DNA of 64,000 nucleotides from Mytilus edulis (GCF_963676685.1 NC_092356.1:19641750-19705749); one strand, 5' to 3'; positions 1 through 11,984 are shown, counted from the stretch's first letter. Translations and numbers: made by a program. The notes: generated by a model from the letters alone, not told the origin.

Positions 1-1860
1 TTAAATGAACATATGTTCCCATGGTTTAGGACTTTATTTAATATATGTTGAAAAATGCAGGCAAAGTTAAGATATTTCTGTAGTGTCCTATATTTTTACT
101 TTAGTGGAACCTTAATATTGCAGGGTAATAATATAACTACGTTATTTGTGATACTTTTGTAAGTGTATCTTGACACGGGGAACAAAGAAATCAATATATC
201 GTGGCCCTCCTCGACCCTGTCATGCGTTTCAGTAAATAAGATTATTCGATTAAGATTTGCATTTCACATGTCCTTTCGAAATTATGTAACATACACCAAC
301 GAAAATATATATTGGATTAAACATAAACTAACGAAAAGACGAAGGAAATGATGCATTTCATTAGCTGTTCAGTAGCTTTTTTTAATTCACAATATCAGAA
401 GTAATCCTCATTCGATCATGTTACAGTTGGAATTATGTATCAGTTGACACAATGTTGACTGCGGTACCAAAGTTTGTTTTTGTTTTTACTTTTATGTCTG
501 CTTGGTTTGCTCACACATAGTTAACAGTATAATGGAAATATATCCAACTGTCATACAAGTGAGAGGTATAATGAATAATGATACCAGGTTAAGTCCATTA
601 TGAAATACCTGAACAAAGTCAGGAATTTGACAGTTATGTTCAATTAGTTTTCAATTAGTTTGATGTGTTTGAGCTTTTGACTTTGCTATTTGATTATAAA
701 CCTTCCCTTTGATTTACCTTGGATATCGATATTTTTTATTTCATTATTTGGTAAGATTTACTACGTTTATAAGCGATTACCTTAACAGCATTTTCATGGC
801 TCAATGGTCAGACTTTTTTGTTTTGTTCAGGTTTTAACAAATATCTATAAAATTTGGTGATCAAACATGCTTATCCGAAAGATGATAGCTTAGCTTTCTT
901 GTATAATTCAAGAAAATTGATTTTTAATATTCTCTTTTCAAATCCGAAATATTGTGTTATCAGATAATACAATAGGATTTTTAATTATTGTCAGAAATAA
1001 CATTTGTACTAGTTGTTTTTCTCCTTTTTAATATGACATAAGTATGTATATCTTTGTATATATATTTTTTTCAATACACCAGGGTCAACAGTAGTTTACC
1101 AATTTTCAAATTTCGTAAAACATTTTGAATATACGGAGAAAGTAAAAAACTTCAAAACCGGTTTCTTAGACAGAAATAGCTACTCCTCCGGTACATGCAT
1201 TATCTGCCGAGCTCATCCAGACAGTCAAAATATCATAAAAAAAGAAATAAACCTCACAATTTACAATTCTGACGATTATGCTCCTATCTTTGTATCTTTG
1301 TTTTCCGAAATTATATCAGTCGTGATTTTTCGGTAAAGAAATAAGAAGTTTTAGGTAGAAAAGATATTCCAACTATGGTTTACTCATCTATATCGGATTA
1401 TTTTAATATGTTTTGCATACTTCATTTGAGACTGTAGTTTCCTATAATATCACCTGCACACTAATCATCACTGAAGTAGCGATACGATGAATATGATACA
1501 AGCTATAGCTAGGTGTTACATAATTTTGATTGTCTGGTAGAGTTCATATGACCTTGACCTCATTTGCATTGATCAGTGATAATATTAAGCTTATGTTACA
1601 CTGTAGTATAAAATTCGTAATACAGAGACAATTTATGTTCAATCATGAAATGTAAAGCGGATGAGATATTTCAGCTTGTCCACTCATGTTAATCTAGAAT
1701 CAAAGAATTGAAGATTTAAGATATCAATGTTTATCTTGCCTTCTATGCATTTCTAGGAATATGATTGGCTAAAAGTGTCAGCGTAGAGACCGTGTATATT
1801 CCATATTAATTAATTAGGAAGGCGGGGCTTTTTTCAATACCAGGTTAGTGGCCGGGGGAT
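1..1860. other. No gene seen, upstream of gene A
   Basis: AT-rich sequence. The only plus-strand frame over 60 codons (163-351) has no domain or splice context. One interspersed repeat fragment (545-720). The promoter or 5' exon of gene A may lie here or in 2115-2570, but I cannot place it. Confidence 0.5.
545..720 (+). repeat. Interspersed repeat fragment (caccaagtcaggaat type)
   Basis: Contains caaagtcaggaatttgacag, then tagtttgatgtgtttgagct and gccctttgatttacc-like bases. The same order is found at 24480-24640 (+), 11985-12115 (-) and 20510-20705 (-). Confidence 0.5.
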
Positions 1861-1867
1861 TGCCAAA

Positions 1868-2115
1868 TCATACCCTGTTCTAACCAGAAAACATTAAAAA
1901 CATACCCTGTTCTAGACACGCTCATAAGATGTATCCCTGTTCTAGACCGTATAACATAGATACTGTTCTAGACTGTATCTTAAACAGTTAAATAAACGAT
2001 TCTGTTCTAGACAAATACTTTGTTTAAAAAAACGACCCTGTTCTAACCAGCAGGACATGAAAAAGGGACCCTGTTCTAACCAGCAGGTCATGAAAAAACG
2101 ACCCTGTTTTGCGGC
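1868..2115 (+). repeat. Minisatellite with CCCTGTTCTA core, about 8 copies
   Basis: The motif ccctgttcta(a/g)(c) recurs at irregular 30-36-nt spacing from 1872 to about 2100, with two nearly identical last units (aaccagcaggacatgaaaaa). About 450 nt upstream of gene A exon 1. Confidence 0.75.
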
Positions 2116-2571
2116 ACACTCATACCACTAAAAATATAGGAAATAACACTCCCCACTCGAACACATGAATATAAAAAAATAAGATGTGGCATGATTGCAT
2201 ATGAGACAACTATAGTCTAAATTCAACAAAAACAGATAGTCGGTAAGATAAATTCGTTATATAGTGTGAGAGTGAACTTATAAGTTATACGATATATTGA
2301 ATTAATTTATTGACCCTGTATCTATCGTAATAGATTGCTAACACACTATGTAACTAATAGTACTATTCTCCTGTTCATGAAAAGGAGTGTACTCTCTGTA
2401 CAAATGAACAGTTAATCATAATTCAAAGTACTTTTTTAAATCATTCAAAACATATAAAGGGATTTTCAAAGGCAACCTTATATTAAAACAACATTTACAT
2501 ATGTATGATTCTGATAATGTTGTGGTGTCCTGAATGTAGGTGTAACAATACGTGATTGATATTTTTGTAGA

Positions 2572-2794
2572 ATGGCATCAGCAGTACCAGTATTACCAAG
2601 GGATGAAAGTAATTTTCTTAGAGTCGCAAACTTATTAATAAAACTTTCACCTAAAGCTGTTAGAACTCTTTTCGATAGAGAGTTTAATCCATGTGGATTG
2701 AAATCAGTTTTCTCTATAAATTGGACGAAACTGGATAAGCTGAAAAAGAAGCATGTCATAACTCAGACGCAATGGAGTTTATTGTTTCCTGCCG
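2572..2794 (+). CDS. Gene A exon 1: N-terminal half of the HEPN domain
   Basis: 74 codons plus 1 nt, beginning MASAVPVLPRDESNFLRVAN and ending in ..LLFPAG. The ATG was chosen because it is the first Met and is conserved at the same place in genes B and C. A splice acceptor (TTTTTGTAG) ends one nucleotide before it, so a non-coding 5' exon is expected upstream. The donor is G|GTGAGT at 2795, phase 1. The helical pattern (FLRVANLLIKLSPKAVRTLF) fits the first helices of DZIP3-like HEPN domains. Confidence 0.8.
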
Positions 2795-5700
2795 GTGAGT
2801 ATATCCAAAGTTGATGGTAAACTTGCTTATATTTATATTACAGCGGGATTAAACGTTTTAATGGATCCAAACCTTCTCATTTTTTCTGAAACAATAGCAT
2901 AACATCACAACCTAGAAAAACACACGATAAAATATCAATAGCAGGCTTAACTCAATCAAAAAAATTAAATGTCGATCCGTCATAAAGGTTTTAGAGTCGT
3001 ATCACCGGGTATATAATTTTCCACCATTAAAAGGGTCCTTTATTTTTTTCTAAGACAACAACTTTCGTTATAGGAAGTTTAGGAAGAAAACAGTCTTACT
3101 TGTACCAATTGTATTCCCCATTTTCAACATAGAAATATGTGACTGAAAAATACATTGAATAGGTCGTTCTCTATGTATAACATGTAAAAGGAGTAACGCT
3201 TTTAACACTGATAAACAATGATAATACGCTACTTTTTAAGCGCGCAGTTTTAATTAAAGGAAAAAAGGGGGTGGGGAAGGAGAATCTGACTAAAATTTTG
3301 GACATGTTTTTGTAATCCAATTGCAAAGTTCTTGTACCATTTATGTAAATCCTATAACAATATTAAAAAAAAACATTTTTTTGTTAACAAAACATGCAAA
3401 ATAAGATGTGAAAAGTAACTGTTTGAGAAAACACAGCTCCAAATGTATTTTAGTGTAAAGCTATACCTATTAAAGTTCATTTGTAGGTTCTGATCCTAAA
3501 TCAAATGACTTCGACCTAACATTGATGATTTGCTTACTACGAAACCTAAGAAAAATTACAATCAAGGACCAGCTACCACAACCATCTGATTTTAGTGAAG
3601 GAGCGGCTGTATCTAGAATAAAATTTTACAGAAACAAAATTGCCCATTCAGACTGTGGTATGATGTCTGAAGTAGAATTTGGAACAACCTTTCAGGAAGT
3701 TTCTAAGGTAAGTTTAGTTACGATACCCAATCTCCCGAATCGAACATATACATAAATTAGGAGGACTCTCCAGAATGTTTTATACATTTAATTAAGTATT
3801 ATAACACGAAAAATATGACTTAAGTATAGGATAAACATGTTATCTTTGATGTCTACAAGTTTTTATCGGAATGATCCTTATTTTCGCACAATTGTAGTTA
3901 ATGAAAACCATAGGAATAACTTACAGGATATAACCTTCGCTGCCTAAGTTTTGATATTTATAGCTTATTAAATTCAAACGAACACAGTTAATGTATTTCA
4001 TATTTGTATAAACTTATACTAAAATGAAAACGAGAATTCCATGTTATTGGTTCGCAGAAAAACAGTATTGACGTCATAGATGTATGATAAGTAATGGATC
4101 AGTACAACAATACCCAAACAAGAGTAGTCAAACAACGTAAGGTCAAACAACGTAAGGTGAACGACTATTGAGATGATATTCAAAATATGTATAGAAAAAA
4201 GGCTGTATCGAAACAATTGATTGATGTCCACTCCAGGGACTCAGAATTAAGTGAATCTTTGTCTCAGTAACTGAGAAGACCACTTGCAGACTAAAGTACA
4301 TAAATAAAGTCAACAGTAGCATGCTGCTGTTCAAAGGTTAATAAATCGATTAAAAGAAGACAAATGCGGTTTTCGAACTAGAACTCATCAAATATAAGAG
4401 GAAAACAACGGAACAACAGAAACACTGAACTACATCAAAAACAAACGCTTACATACATAACAACGAACTCCTTGAGAACAAGAATATTTTAAGAAAAAAA
4501 AATATGGTTTTATGTCTAGCAAAACCTTCCACTAATACGACATTTCTTTTCGAATGACAACACTACGTAACGGGAATACAGTACAAAAAACAAGAACACA
4601 TAAGATAGAGAAATACAAACCTAAATTAAACGGTCAATTGTTCATGAACAATTGAAAGGTCTTTCCCTTTTTTTTTGATAGCCTTCTTAGTTCAAAAATA
4701 TCTGGTTACTAAGGACTTTTATGTTCATAACAAGTGGTTGCTAAGGACAAAAATCATTCCTAAGAATAAAAATACTACTTCCAGTATTGAAAATGTCATA
4801 TGTAAATAAATAAGTGATTGCTAAGGACTTGTATGTCGTTGCTAGGGATAACAATGTCATTTATAGTATTAAAAATTCATATTTATATTATTCAAAGCCT
4901 TCTAAGTTAAACAAAAAGGTGTTTTATGTCCTTGCTAGGGATCTTGACCTCTGACCTCTGACCTAATTTATAGATGTTATTATAATGAACATTTTTGCAT
5001 TTAAAAGTTTCTATCTATCTCTAATCTTTTTTGAGTTATAAGCAAAAAATCATAATTTCGGATCCGAAAAACAGTTTTGGTGCCCTAGGTCCATAATATA
5101 TGGTCCAAAATTTTGGACCCAACATAACAAATGTAGGTCTTGCCAAGACACACATTTTCTCCGTTACATTTTATCAGGCATCTTTTATGGTTATTGAGTA
5201 AACAAGCCAAAGTCAAAATCTAGGTCAATTTTCATGGTCACGTGAATTTATGATCATTGGTGAAGATCCTAGGTGGCTACAACTTACGGTTTATGAGTTT
5301 TAGTGGCCAACCGACCTTGTTAATTTTCAAAGGGGCATAACACTACCAATGAGTCGTTGAATCTTTTCGATCTAAATATAACGAAGAACCAGGGTCTGCT
5401 GCTGCACAAATTCCACCCTTCGTGTTTTTCTACCTATTATGGTTATGGAGTTAGATTGAAAACAAGGTTTTCTGTGTTAGGGGAGATAACCGTTATAAAG
5501 AAAATTTTACGGGGTCGTGCCCTCACCACAAGATAGCTTTTGGTAAACTGATACTAGATACCTAATATCATTTTAATATGTCGCATACTTTTTGGGGAAA
5601 TGTCGTTAAAAGGAGTAAGTTCGGTAAGGGCCATATTTGGCCCCAATTATAAAGTACATAGTAACAAGACAATAAATGCTTTAAGCTGCCTTAAAGACAT

Positions 5701-8700
5701 GCGAGAAAGTTAAACAGAACTGTTTTTGTCAAAGTTTAATTCTAACACGTTGATTTTTACATCCCAAAAAGGTCAAGATAAGGGATTTTTGTGAAATTTG
5801 ACAAAATCAGCTGGATTTCAACCAAATAAAGGACCAGGAAACATAGAGCGCAGGCGTCGACAAGCTTAATATTCAAAAAAGACATGTGAAATGTCTTCAC
5901 AAACATTATTTTAAAAGATCTTTGTTGTCGACGTATGCGCTCTATGTTTCCTGTCCAATAATCTATGAAAATTTACCCAATTTTATTGATTTTTTCGTGA
6001 AAAATCAATATGAGTACAATTTGTGACGTCATAATGAAACGCAGAATCGTGAAATTTTCAATAAAATGGCTTATATCCTATCTAGTCAATGTATTAGCTA
6101 TAATTTATCGTGATATTGGTAAATAAATCCGAATTTGAAATTTACGCTAAAAAAGGGGGCCATTTTAGGACCATATCGAACATACTCCTTTGGCAGAAAG
6201 AATAATAATCATAATCAGAAGAAATACAGTAAGGTCTTTCCTTATAGTGAAAGGAAAGACCTTAATAAGAAAATAGCTCAGTACAACATGTGAACCGCAA
6301 AAAATATCTACATTTATATGGTTGTAAGAGAAAAATATCCTTCAATTTCAATGTACAGGTATCTTTTTCAGGTATATAATACTAATGAGTTCTCATCGTA
6401 TTCTTTTGAATGTTAGGACTGTAAAAAAATAAAAACCAGTTTTTAAATCATTTAAAGTATTATTTGACAGAAACCATTATCTTTTTTTTTTTTTTTTAAA
6501 GATATGGTACTTTTACAATAGGTGCTAGTAAAATAAAAGACAAATGTTTCTTTTAGGCCATTGCAATTCTCTGTCCGACCATGGAATCAGATTGCACCAC
6601 CTTGCAAAATGCTGACCTAGATTATTCCTTTCATGACATCTATGTAGAATTTGTTAAAAAAGAAAAGCAAATAGAGGAACTTACTGCTCAATTTGAAACC
6701 CTGAACTTGGAAAGACAGAATATTGAATGTAAGTTTTCAAAAGAGATCGTTTACAAATTATTAAAAAGAAATGAAATATATATTTTACTATGTTTCTGTT
6801 CGACAAGGATACCACTCATTTTTGTTTTAGATTTATCGTGATATATACATAGATATATAAACTAACCAAGTAAAAAGACGACCTATTTCTTCTATGCATA
6901 TTCGTTTAAGATATATCGGTACTAACATTATTTTTTACATTTTTGTCCGAACTTTTTCTTTGATAACTTTTGAAACTATTTCGAAACGACCGTTTTAGAT
7001 TTGCTTATTCTTTCAGATCCTTTTTGTTGCCATTTATTATGCAATCATGAATACATTCTTAGCTTTAAATTGCTTGTGGTTTTGACCAAATCAAAAGAAA
7101 TCTTCATTTTATAAAATTACATTGTAATTTAAATTGTATTGTATCATTTCATTCGTTATTTATCAATTCTGGTTGAAAGCTCAATATCAAAATTATAGAA
7201 TAGTCCGTTTGACTAATGTTTCACCCACCGTTTGCGTTACGTGTATGCGTAATTGAATATATCCAAGGATTGTAAAAAAAAACACCATTGGTCAATGTAC
7301 TATGATGATAATTAATATTCATTGTTTTAAAAACATCACGTTTTGGTAAATAAAAAATCTGAACAAATCGTGAAACACGCCAACAATTACAATTAATTAG
7401 TTATTGAGATCAGTCATATTATTAGATTAGATATATAAAAAATATTCTGTAATTCTTATAAATATTGCAGCTTTTCAAACCGAGGAAATATTTGAATGGA
7501 AAAAGAAATTAGAGAAGTTCTATGTGACGGAAGCTGCGACTAGATTAATTAAGGTGGTTAAAGACAATCAATGCACTATGATTACTGGTATACCTGGATC
7601 TGGTAAATCTGCACTTGCTTATCATGTAGCCATACACATGCAAGAAACCGAAGGCTACACAGTTTTACCTGTTTGGTTACCGTCAGAAATAATAAAAATG
7701 ACAAACTCTAATATTAAACAACTTTTTGTTTTTGATGATGTATTCGGTAAATATTCTTTGGATGAATTTAACCTTAACTGCTGGGAATCCGAGACAAGAC
7801 GTATAAAGATGTTATTGAAAAACCATAACCTTAAGGTAATCGTGACATGTAGAACCTATCTATATGACAGTGTAAGAGATAGCTTATCTTCTCAATCGTT
7901 TGAACAATTTAACTTGCAGTCAGATGAAATCAAGTCATCATTAGCTGAACGAAAAGAGATCAGTAAGTTGTATCTCACTGATGACGTTATTGGCCAGCTA
8001 ACTGATGATGTCATAATGATGTACTGTTTCTTCCCTTTACTTTGTCTAATGTTTAAAGAGAATTTGATCGAGAATGTCGACTTTTTTAAAAGCCCAAATC
8101 AGTTTATAAAAAACGAAATTGAAAACTTTAAAAGTAGAAAGGACGTATCGTTTATAGCTCTTGCACTCTTGGTTTTATCTAATAATTCGATTGAAAAAGA
8201 AGGTCTTCAAATTGGAAAAGATAAATACGATAGCATGCTACAAGATTTAGTTGATGAAATCGATACCAGGAAGTCTCTATCTAAAACTTCAATTTTGTCA
8301 AATCTGAAAAATCTGAAAAACATGTATCTTACCGAAACAGAATCTACATTCTGTACAAAACATGATAAAATTTTTGACATTATTTCTCATGCAGTAGGAT
8401 ATTCAATAATTCGTTGTATTTTAATATACGGAGAATCGTCTTTCATCAGCAGTAGGTGTCAGTTAGCCTCTCTAAATGAACAACATGGTAACTGTACCAT
8501 TATGATTACAGATGACTTTGAAACAATATATATCGAGCGTATAATGAAAGACATTTATGATGGGCATATGTGGGAAGTGTTTGCAAGCATTCAAATGAAA
8601 TTTGTAAACTACAGACATTTGTTAATGCAATACTTAGAGAAAATGAGTCCAAAGTTCACTTCGTCAAGAAATGATTTCACAACTCCATTACATGTCACTG

Positions 8701-10670
8701 CGGCCAAAGGTTATTATGACATTTCGAATTATTTACTCGAAAAAAACAGAGAAGAAATCAATTCTTTGGATGATAAAAATAGGTCTCCTTTACACAATGC
8801 CTCCATGAATGGCCATCATAGCATTGCACAACTATTGCTTAGTAACGGTGGTAAAATCAATCAGAGTGACAATGACGAATATACTCCTCTTCTCCACAGT
8901 TGTAATAACGGACATGTAAAAGTTGTTGAAATATTATTAAAATGGAAAGCAAATGTAAATAGCTGTGATAAATATGGTTGGTCTCCACTACTCATGGCAG
9001 CGTCTGACGGAAATATCGCCCTTACAAAACTTCTAGTCCAGCATGAGGCAACAGTGAACAAGCCAATGAATAATGGAATGACACCATTGTACCTCGCTTG
9101 TTATGGTGGTCATTTATTATCATCACAATTATTAACTGAGAGTAAAGCCGATGTAAGAAAATGTAATAATGAAAGATTTAATTTTAACGTGTTTAAGTAT
9201 ATTGAAATCGTTTTAGTATTACTTGTCAGTGGTGCTGAGGTAAACAATCAGGATGAACATGGTCGGACTGCACTATACTATGCTGCTAAGGATGGTAACA
9301 CGAAGCTTATGTTGATTCTGATTGAACACGAGGCAGATGTTAACGTCCAACTTAATAATGGAATGACACCTATCTATATAGCTTCTGAGCATGACCATTT
9401 AGAAGCAGTAAAAATGCTGTTACGTTATAAAGCTGACATAAACAAATGTGATGAAAATGGATGGAGTCCATTACATGTAGCTGCTCATGGAAACCATACG
9501 GAAATAGTGGAATATCTATGTGATCACAGTGCTGCAGAAGTAAACCTCTCAAATAAAGAAGGCGAATCGCCATTACATCTTGCTTGTCAAGAAGGTAATG
9601 AAGTCATAGTTACACTGTTATTAAAACATGGTGCTTCCATTAATAACTGCAATGCCTTTGCTAATAAGAATATAGCAGAAATATTCATCAAAGAAGTGGC
9701 AGCAGTTAATTGGGTGAACAAGATTGCAAAATCGCCATTACATTTAGCTTGTCATCATAAGCATACTGAAATAGCTAAGTTATTACTCGAAAATGGTGCA
9801 GACGTAATATGTCCTGATGAACATGGTCAAACTTCACTATACAGCGCCGCCAAAGACGGAAATACAGATGTCATTAAGATGTTGATTGAGCATGATGCAG
9901 ATGTTAACTTTCAAACGAATAACGGATGTACACCTATGTATATAGCTTGTAAGGAAAACCATTTAGAAGCCGTTAAAATGTTGTTAAGTTATAAAGCTGA
10001 TACAAACAAATGTGATAAAATTGGATGGAGTCCATTACATGTGGCTTCTTATTTCAACCATAAGAAAGTGGTCGGTTATCTATGCGATCACAGTGCTGCA
10101 GTAGTAAACCTTTCCAATAAATGTGGCACAACACCGTTGTATCTTGCTTGTCAAGAAGGCAATGAAGACATAGTAAAGGTATTATTAAAACATGATGCTT
10201 CTATCAATTACTGTGATAAAAATGGATTCACTGCGTTCCATAAAGCTTGTTCCGCAGGTAATAGCAATATAGTAAAACTGTTGATCAAAGAAAATGCCGC
10301 AGTAAATTTCCCTGATCGGACTGACAGAACGCCATTATATATAGCCTGTCAAAACAGACACACAGATTTAGTCGAATTACTAGTTGAATATGGAGTAGAG
10401 ATAAATAAGCCGAGACAGTATGAATCTGAAGATGGATGGACACCACTTCATGTTTCGGTGGCATCTGATGATAGGGGTATTACTGAATTGTTGTTGAAAA
10501 ATAATGCAACGGTCAATATCAAAGATCGGAACGGACATACTCCTTTATACTACGCTATTCAAAACAATTACGATAACATTATTGAGCTTCTTGTTACCTA
10601 TGGAGCTATGTTAAGTAACAGTGATGGACAAATTCCTTCTTTGACCACAACATTCGAAATACGACAATAA
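2572..10670 (+). CDS. Gene A: HEPN-nSTAND3-ankyrin NLR-like protein, four coding exons
   Basis: Gene model joining 2572-2794, 3487-3707, 6557-6728 and 7471-10670 (3816 nt, 1271 aa), stop TAA. All junctions have GT donors and AG acceptors, with intron phases 1, 0 and 1. Domain order: DZIP3-type HEPN (residues about 5-145, R123-N124-x3-H128), charged helical linker (149-206), nSTAND3-like P-loop NTPase (Walker A about 245-252, Walker B about 290-298), a helical region ending in the HDKIFDII motif, then about 20 ankyrin repeats (from residue 609 almost to the C terminus). The family pattern suggests a cytosolic sensor in which ligand binding to ankyrins switches the NTPase and clusters HEPN domains, which are often metal-independent RNases. 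That function is inference. No lesion was seen, so this is the best intact copy in the window. The upstream promoter and 5' exon are not identified. Confidence 0.85.
2795..3486 (+). other. Gene A intron 1
   Basis: 692 nt, GTGAGT donor and TTTGTAG acceptor. No repeat or gene seen. Confidence 0.75.
3487..3707 (+). CDS. Gene A exon 2: HEPN catalytic half with R-N-x3-H motif
   Basis: 221 nt between the acceptor TTTGTAG and the donor AAG|GTAAGT, entering in phase 1 and leaving in phase 0. It reads SDPKSNDFDLTLMICLLRNL, then the RNKIAHSD block. R123, N124 and H128 make the Rx4-6H signature of HEPN RNases. The same exon exists at 23891-24111 (gene B) and 42965-43185 (gene C) with identical length and an unbroken motif. 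Confidence 0.8.
4302..4470 (-). repeat. Diverged end of repeat R, gene A intron 2
   Basis: taaataaagtcaacagtagc, tgctgctgttcaaaggttaa and ataagaggaaaacaacggaa match the reverse complement of the 3' end of R. A similar diverged piece is at 13250-13345. Confidence 0.5.
4690..4965 (+). repeat. Degenerate tandem repeat with ttgctaagga core
   Basis: ggttactaaggactttta, ggttgctaaggacaaaaa, tgattgctaaggacttgt, cgttgctagggataaca and ccttgctagggatcttga are spaced irregularly over 270 nt, followed by a doubled gacctct. Confidence 0.5.
5609..6191. mobile_element. Inverted-repeat element 1 (about 580 bp), gene A intron 2
   Basis: Left end aaaggagtaagttcggtaag, right end catatcgaacatactccttt, imperfect inverted repeats; subterminal gggccatatttggcccc and gggggccattttagg. 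No coding capacity. Related by ends, length and interior motifs to elements 2 and 3. Confidence 0.65.
5831..5955. repeat. Nested hairpin element in inverted-repeat element 1
   Basis: Two arms of about 32 bp: ggaccaggaaacatagagcg on the left, cgctctatgtttcctgtcc on the right, with two mismatches and one indel, separated by about 60 bp. A smaller hairpin (gacatgtgaaatgtc) sits in the loop. Confidence 0.7.
6557..6728 (+). CDS. Gene A exon 3: charged helical linker
   Basis: 172 nt, phase 0 in, phase 1 out, acceptor TTTTAG at 6551-6556 and donor AAT|GTAAGT. It encodes AIAILCPTMESDCTTLQNAD followed by an acidic and lysine-rich stretch (FVKKEKQIEELTAQFETLNL) with heptad-like leucine and phenylalanine spacing, so a short coiled coil joining HEPN to the NTPase is likely. 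The A run in the KKEK codons is six long here; gene B has seven. Confidence 0.75.
6729..7470 (+). other. Gene A intron 3
   Basis: 742 nt. The last 200 nt resemble the end of gene C intron 3 (cgccaacaattac against cgtcaacaattat, ttattgagatcagtc against ttattgagatcggcc), which supports recent common origin. Confidence 0.7.
7471..10670 (+). CDS. Gene A exon 4: nSTAND3-like NTPase and about 20 ankyrin repeats
   Basis: One 3200-nt exon, acceptor ATTGCAG at 7464-7470, open to TAA at 10668-10670. The true exon start is upstream of the in-frame GTG at 7524. Seen in order: EEIFEWKKKLEKFYVTEA, Walker A GIPGSGKSA, Walker B LFVFDDVFG, a VIVTCRTYLY strand, the FFPLLCLMF helix and the TKHDKIFDIISHAVG motif. 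Ankyrin repeats run from about 8679 to 10640. Two are broken: one near 9160-9250 lacks its TPLH turn (ERFNFNVFKYIEIVLVLL), and one near 9650-9710 lacks 11 residues. The family context (STAND NTPase plus ankyrin superstructure) argues for a signal-sensing switch protein. Confidence 0.85.
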
Positions 10671-10854
10671 GCTAGGACAAGGTACAAAGTGCAAACTCAT
10701 TCGGGTTTATTTATACATGTAAAGTTTTTGATGTATGTAAATTAATCGCTTTATTTTGTCCACATTACGGATATCACGAAATAACAATTTTCACTCTATT
10801 CACAATGTATTGTATAATTAAAGCTGACTCTTTGTTAGTTTTGTACTGTAAACC

Positions 10855-11270
10855 TATCAACTTGAATATGACGATGGATATGCTCCTAATGTCGAGACAA
10901 TTTGGTTATGTTTTATTCAAATGTGAACTACCGAATGATATTTATTACTTGGTTTGTACTTTCATGAGAAACACGGGTTCCACATTAAATTAAGAAGACC
11001 CAAATCCTAATTCAAAACAAATCAATTTACGCAAATGGTTCTTACAGACACTAATAAAATACAACCACTGAAATATCTGTACTGACTTGGGACATGTATA
11101 TTAATTATTCATGAGCCTCAATTGCAGGGTTAGTGTTGTTCAGCATTTAGTTTTATATATGTTGTGTGTACTGTTATTTTAATTTTCGTCATTTTATGAT
11201 CTTTGCCATGGCATTGTAAGTTTGTTTTTAACTTTCTCTTTGGTATCCTTCTCCATTAATTTATAAATGT
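10855..11270 (+). mobile_element. Old retroelement 3' end in the gene A downstream flank
   Basis: Diverged match to the RT end and tail of copy 1 (gatatgctcctaatgtcg, gaactaccgaatgatattta, then tgttgtgtgtactgtt and gccatggcattgtaagtttg). The same old copy follows gene B at 33425-33780, so it was inserted before the two genes separated. Confidence 0.55.
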
Positions 11271-11412
11271 GAATCAATAGTTGTATTCTTCTTGGAAACA
11301 CTCAGCATTTAAACCAAGCTTATATTTTGGTATGCTGCTTACGCATTTCGTCAAAACATGTCTCATTAGTGACATTTGAGTCCAAATGTAAGATGATTAT
11401 CAATAATCGCAT

Positions 11413-11800
11413 TCTAATTAAAAACCGATCTCTCATCACTCCCGTTTTCTAATACATGTTATATGTCGAGTGGGAGCTCTAACGAAACCCGCTTCGAGGT
11501 CACATTTGAGTGAACTGGAAGTTATGAATTTATAATGATATGCAAATGAGTTGACGACCTATGAATAAGCCAATCAAAAAAGTTTATGAATTATTTGGAC
11601 TGACGATTTCTTCGTTAATGAAATGAGTTACATCCCTTTACCTCACGATAAATTTTCAAGATCGTCGAAGACTCATTTTCATTGGTTGAAAAAGACACAC
11701 CTACGAGGTCACCCACATGTGACCGCAAATCGGGATTCGTTAGATCACCCACGCGATATATCAGAAAACGGGAGCGATGAGAGATCGGTTTTCAATTAGA
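11413..11800. mobile_element. 388-bp near-palindromic element downstream of gene A
   Basis: The left arm runs from tctaattaaaaaccgatctc into atcactcccgttttct. The right arm mirrors it from agaaaacgggagcgatgaga to ggttttcaattaga. More inverted similarity lies deeper (ctctaacgaaaccc against gggattcgttagat; tcacatttgag against acccacatgtga). No coding frame. aataatcg lies just outside both ends, which could be a target duplication. Confidence 0.65.
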
Positions 11801-11984
11801 TTGAAATAATCGATATATAACATCCAGGTGCAGTTATATTATTTAAACATTTGTCATTTTTACCTGTTATGCCTGTTAGTTTTGTTTACACATCGTTGTT
11901 AATATATATTGAAATGTAAGTCGATTATAATAAAAGTCTGAGGATAAGCCGGCTATAAATCTAGTTATCCACCAATTTCTACAT

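Larger units (their letters stand above)
3708..6556 (+). other. Gene A intron 2
   Basis: 2849 nt. Holds the diverged R end, the ttgctaagga repeat and inverted-repeat element 1. The stretch 4970-5530 contains short word repeats (aggtc, gaccctt-like) but no family that I can name. Confidence 0.75.

Noticed and set aside
2478-2759. Minus-strand frames opposite exon 1 in all genes (also 20020-20247 and 41940-42134)
   Set aside because: They are antisense shadows of the conserved HEPN exon; no splice or start support.
7524-10670. Exon 4 as a complete single-exon gene starting at the in-frame GTG
   Set aside because: The frame continues upstream to a conserved acceptor, and the upstream exons fit in phase in all copies.
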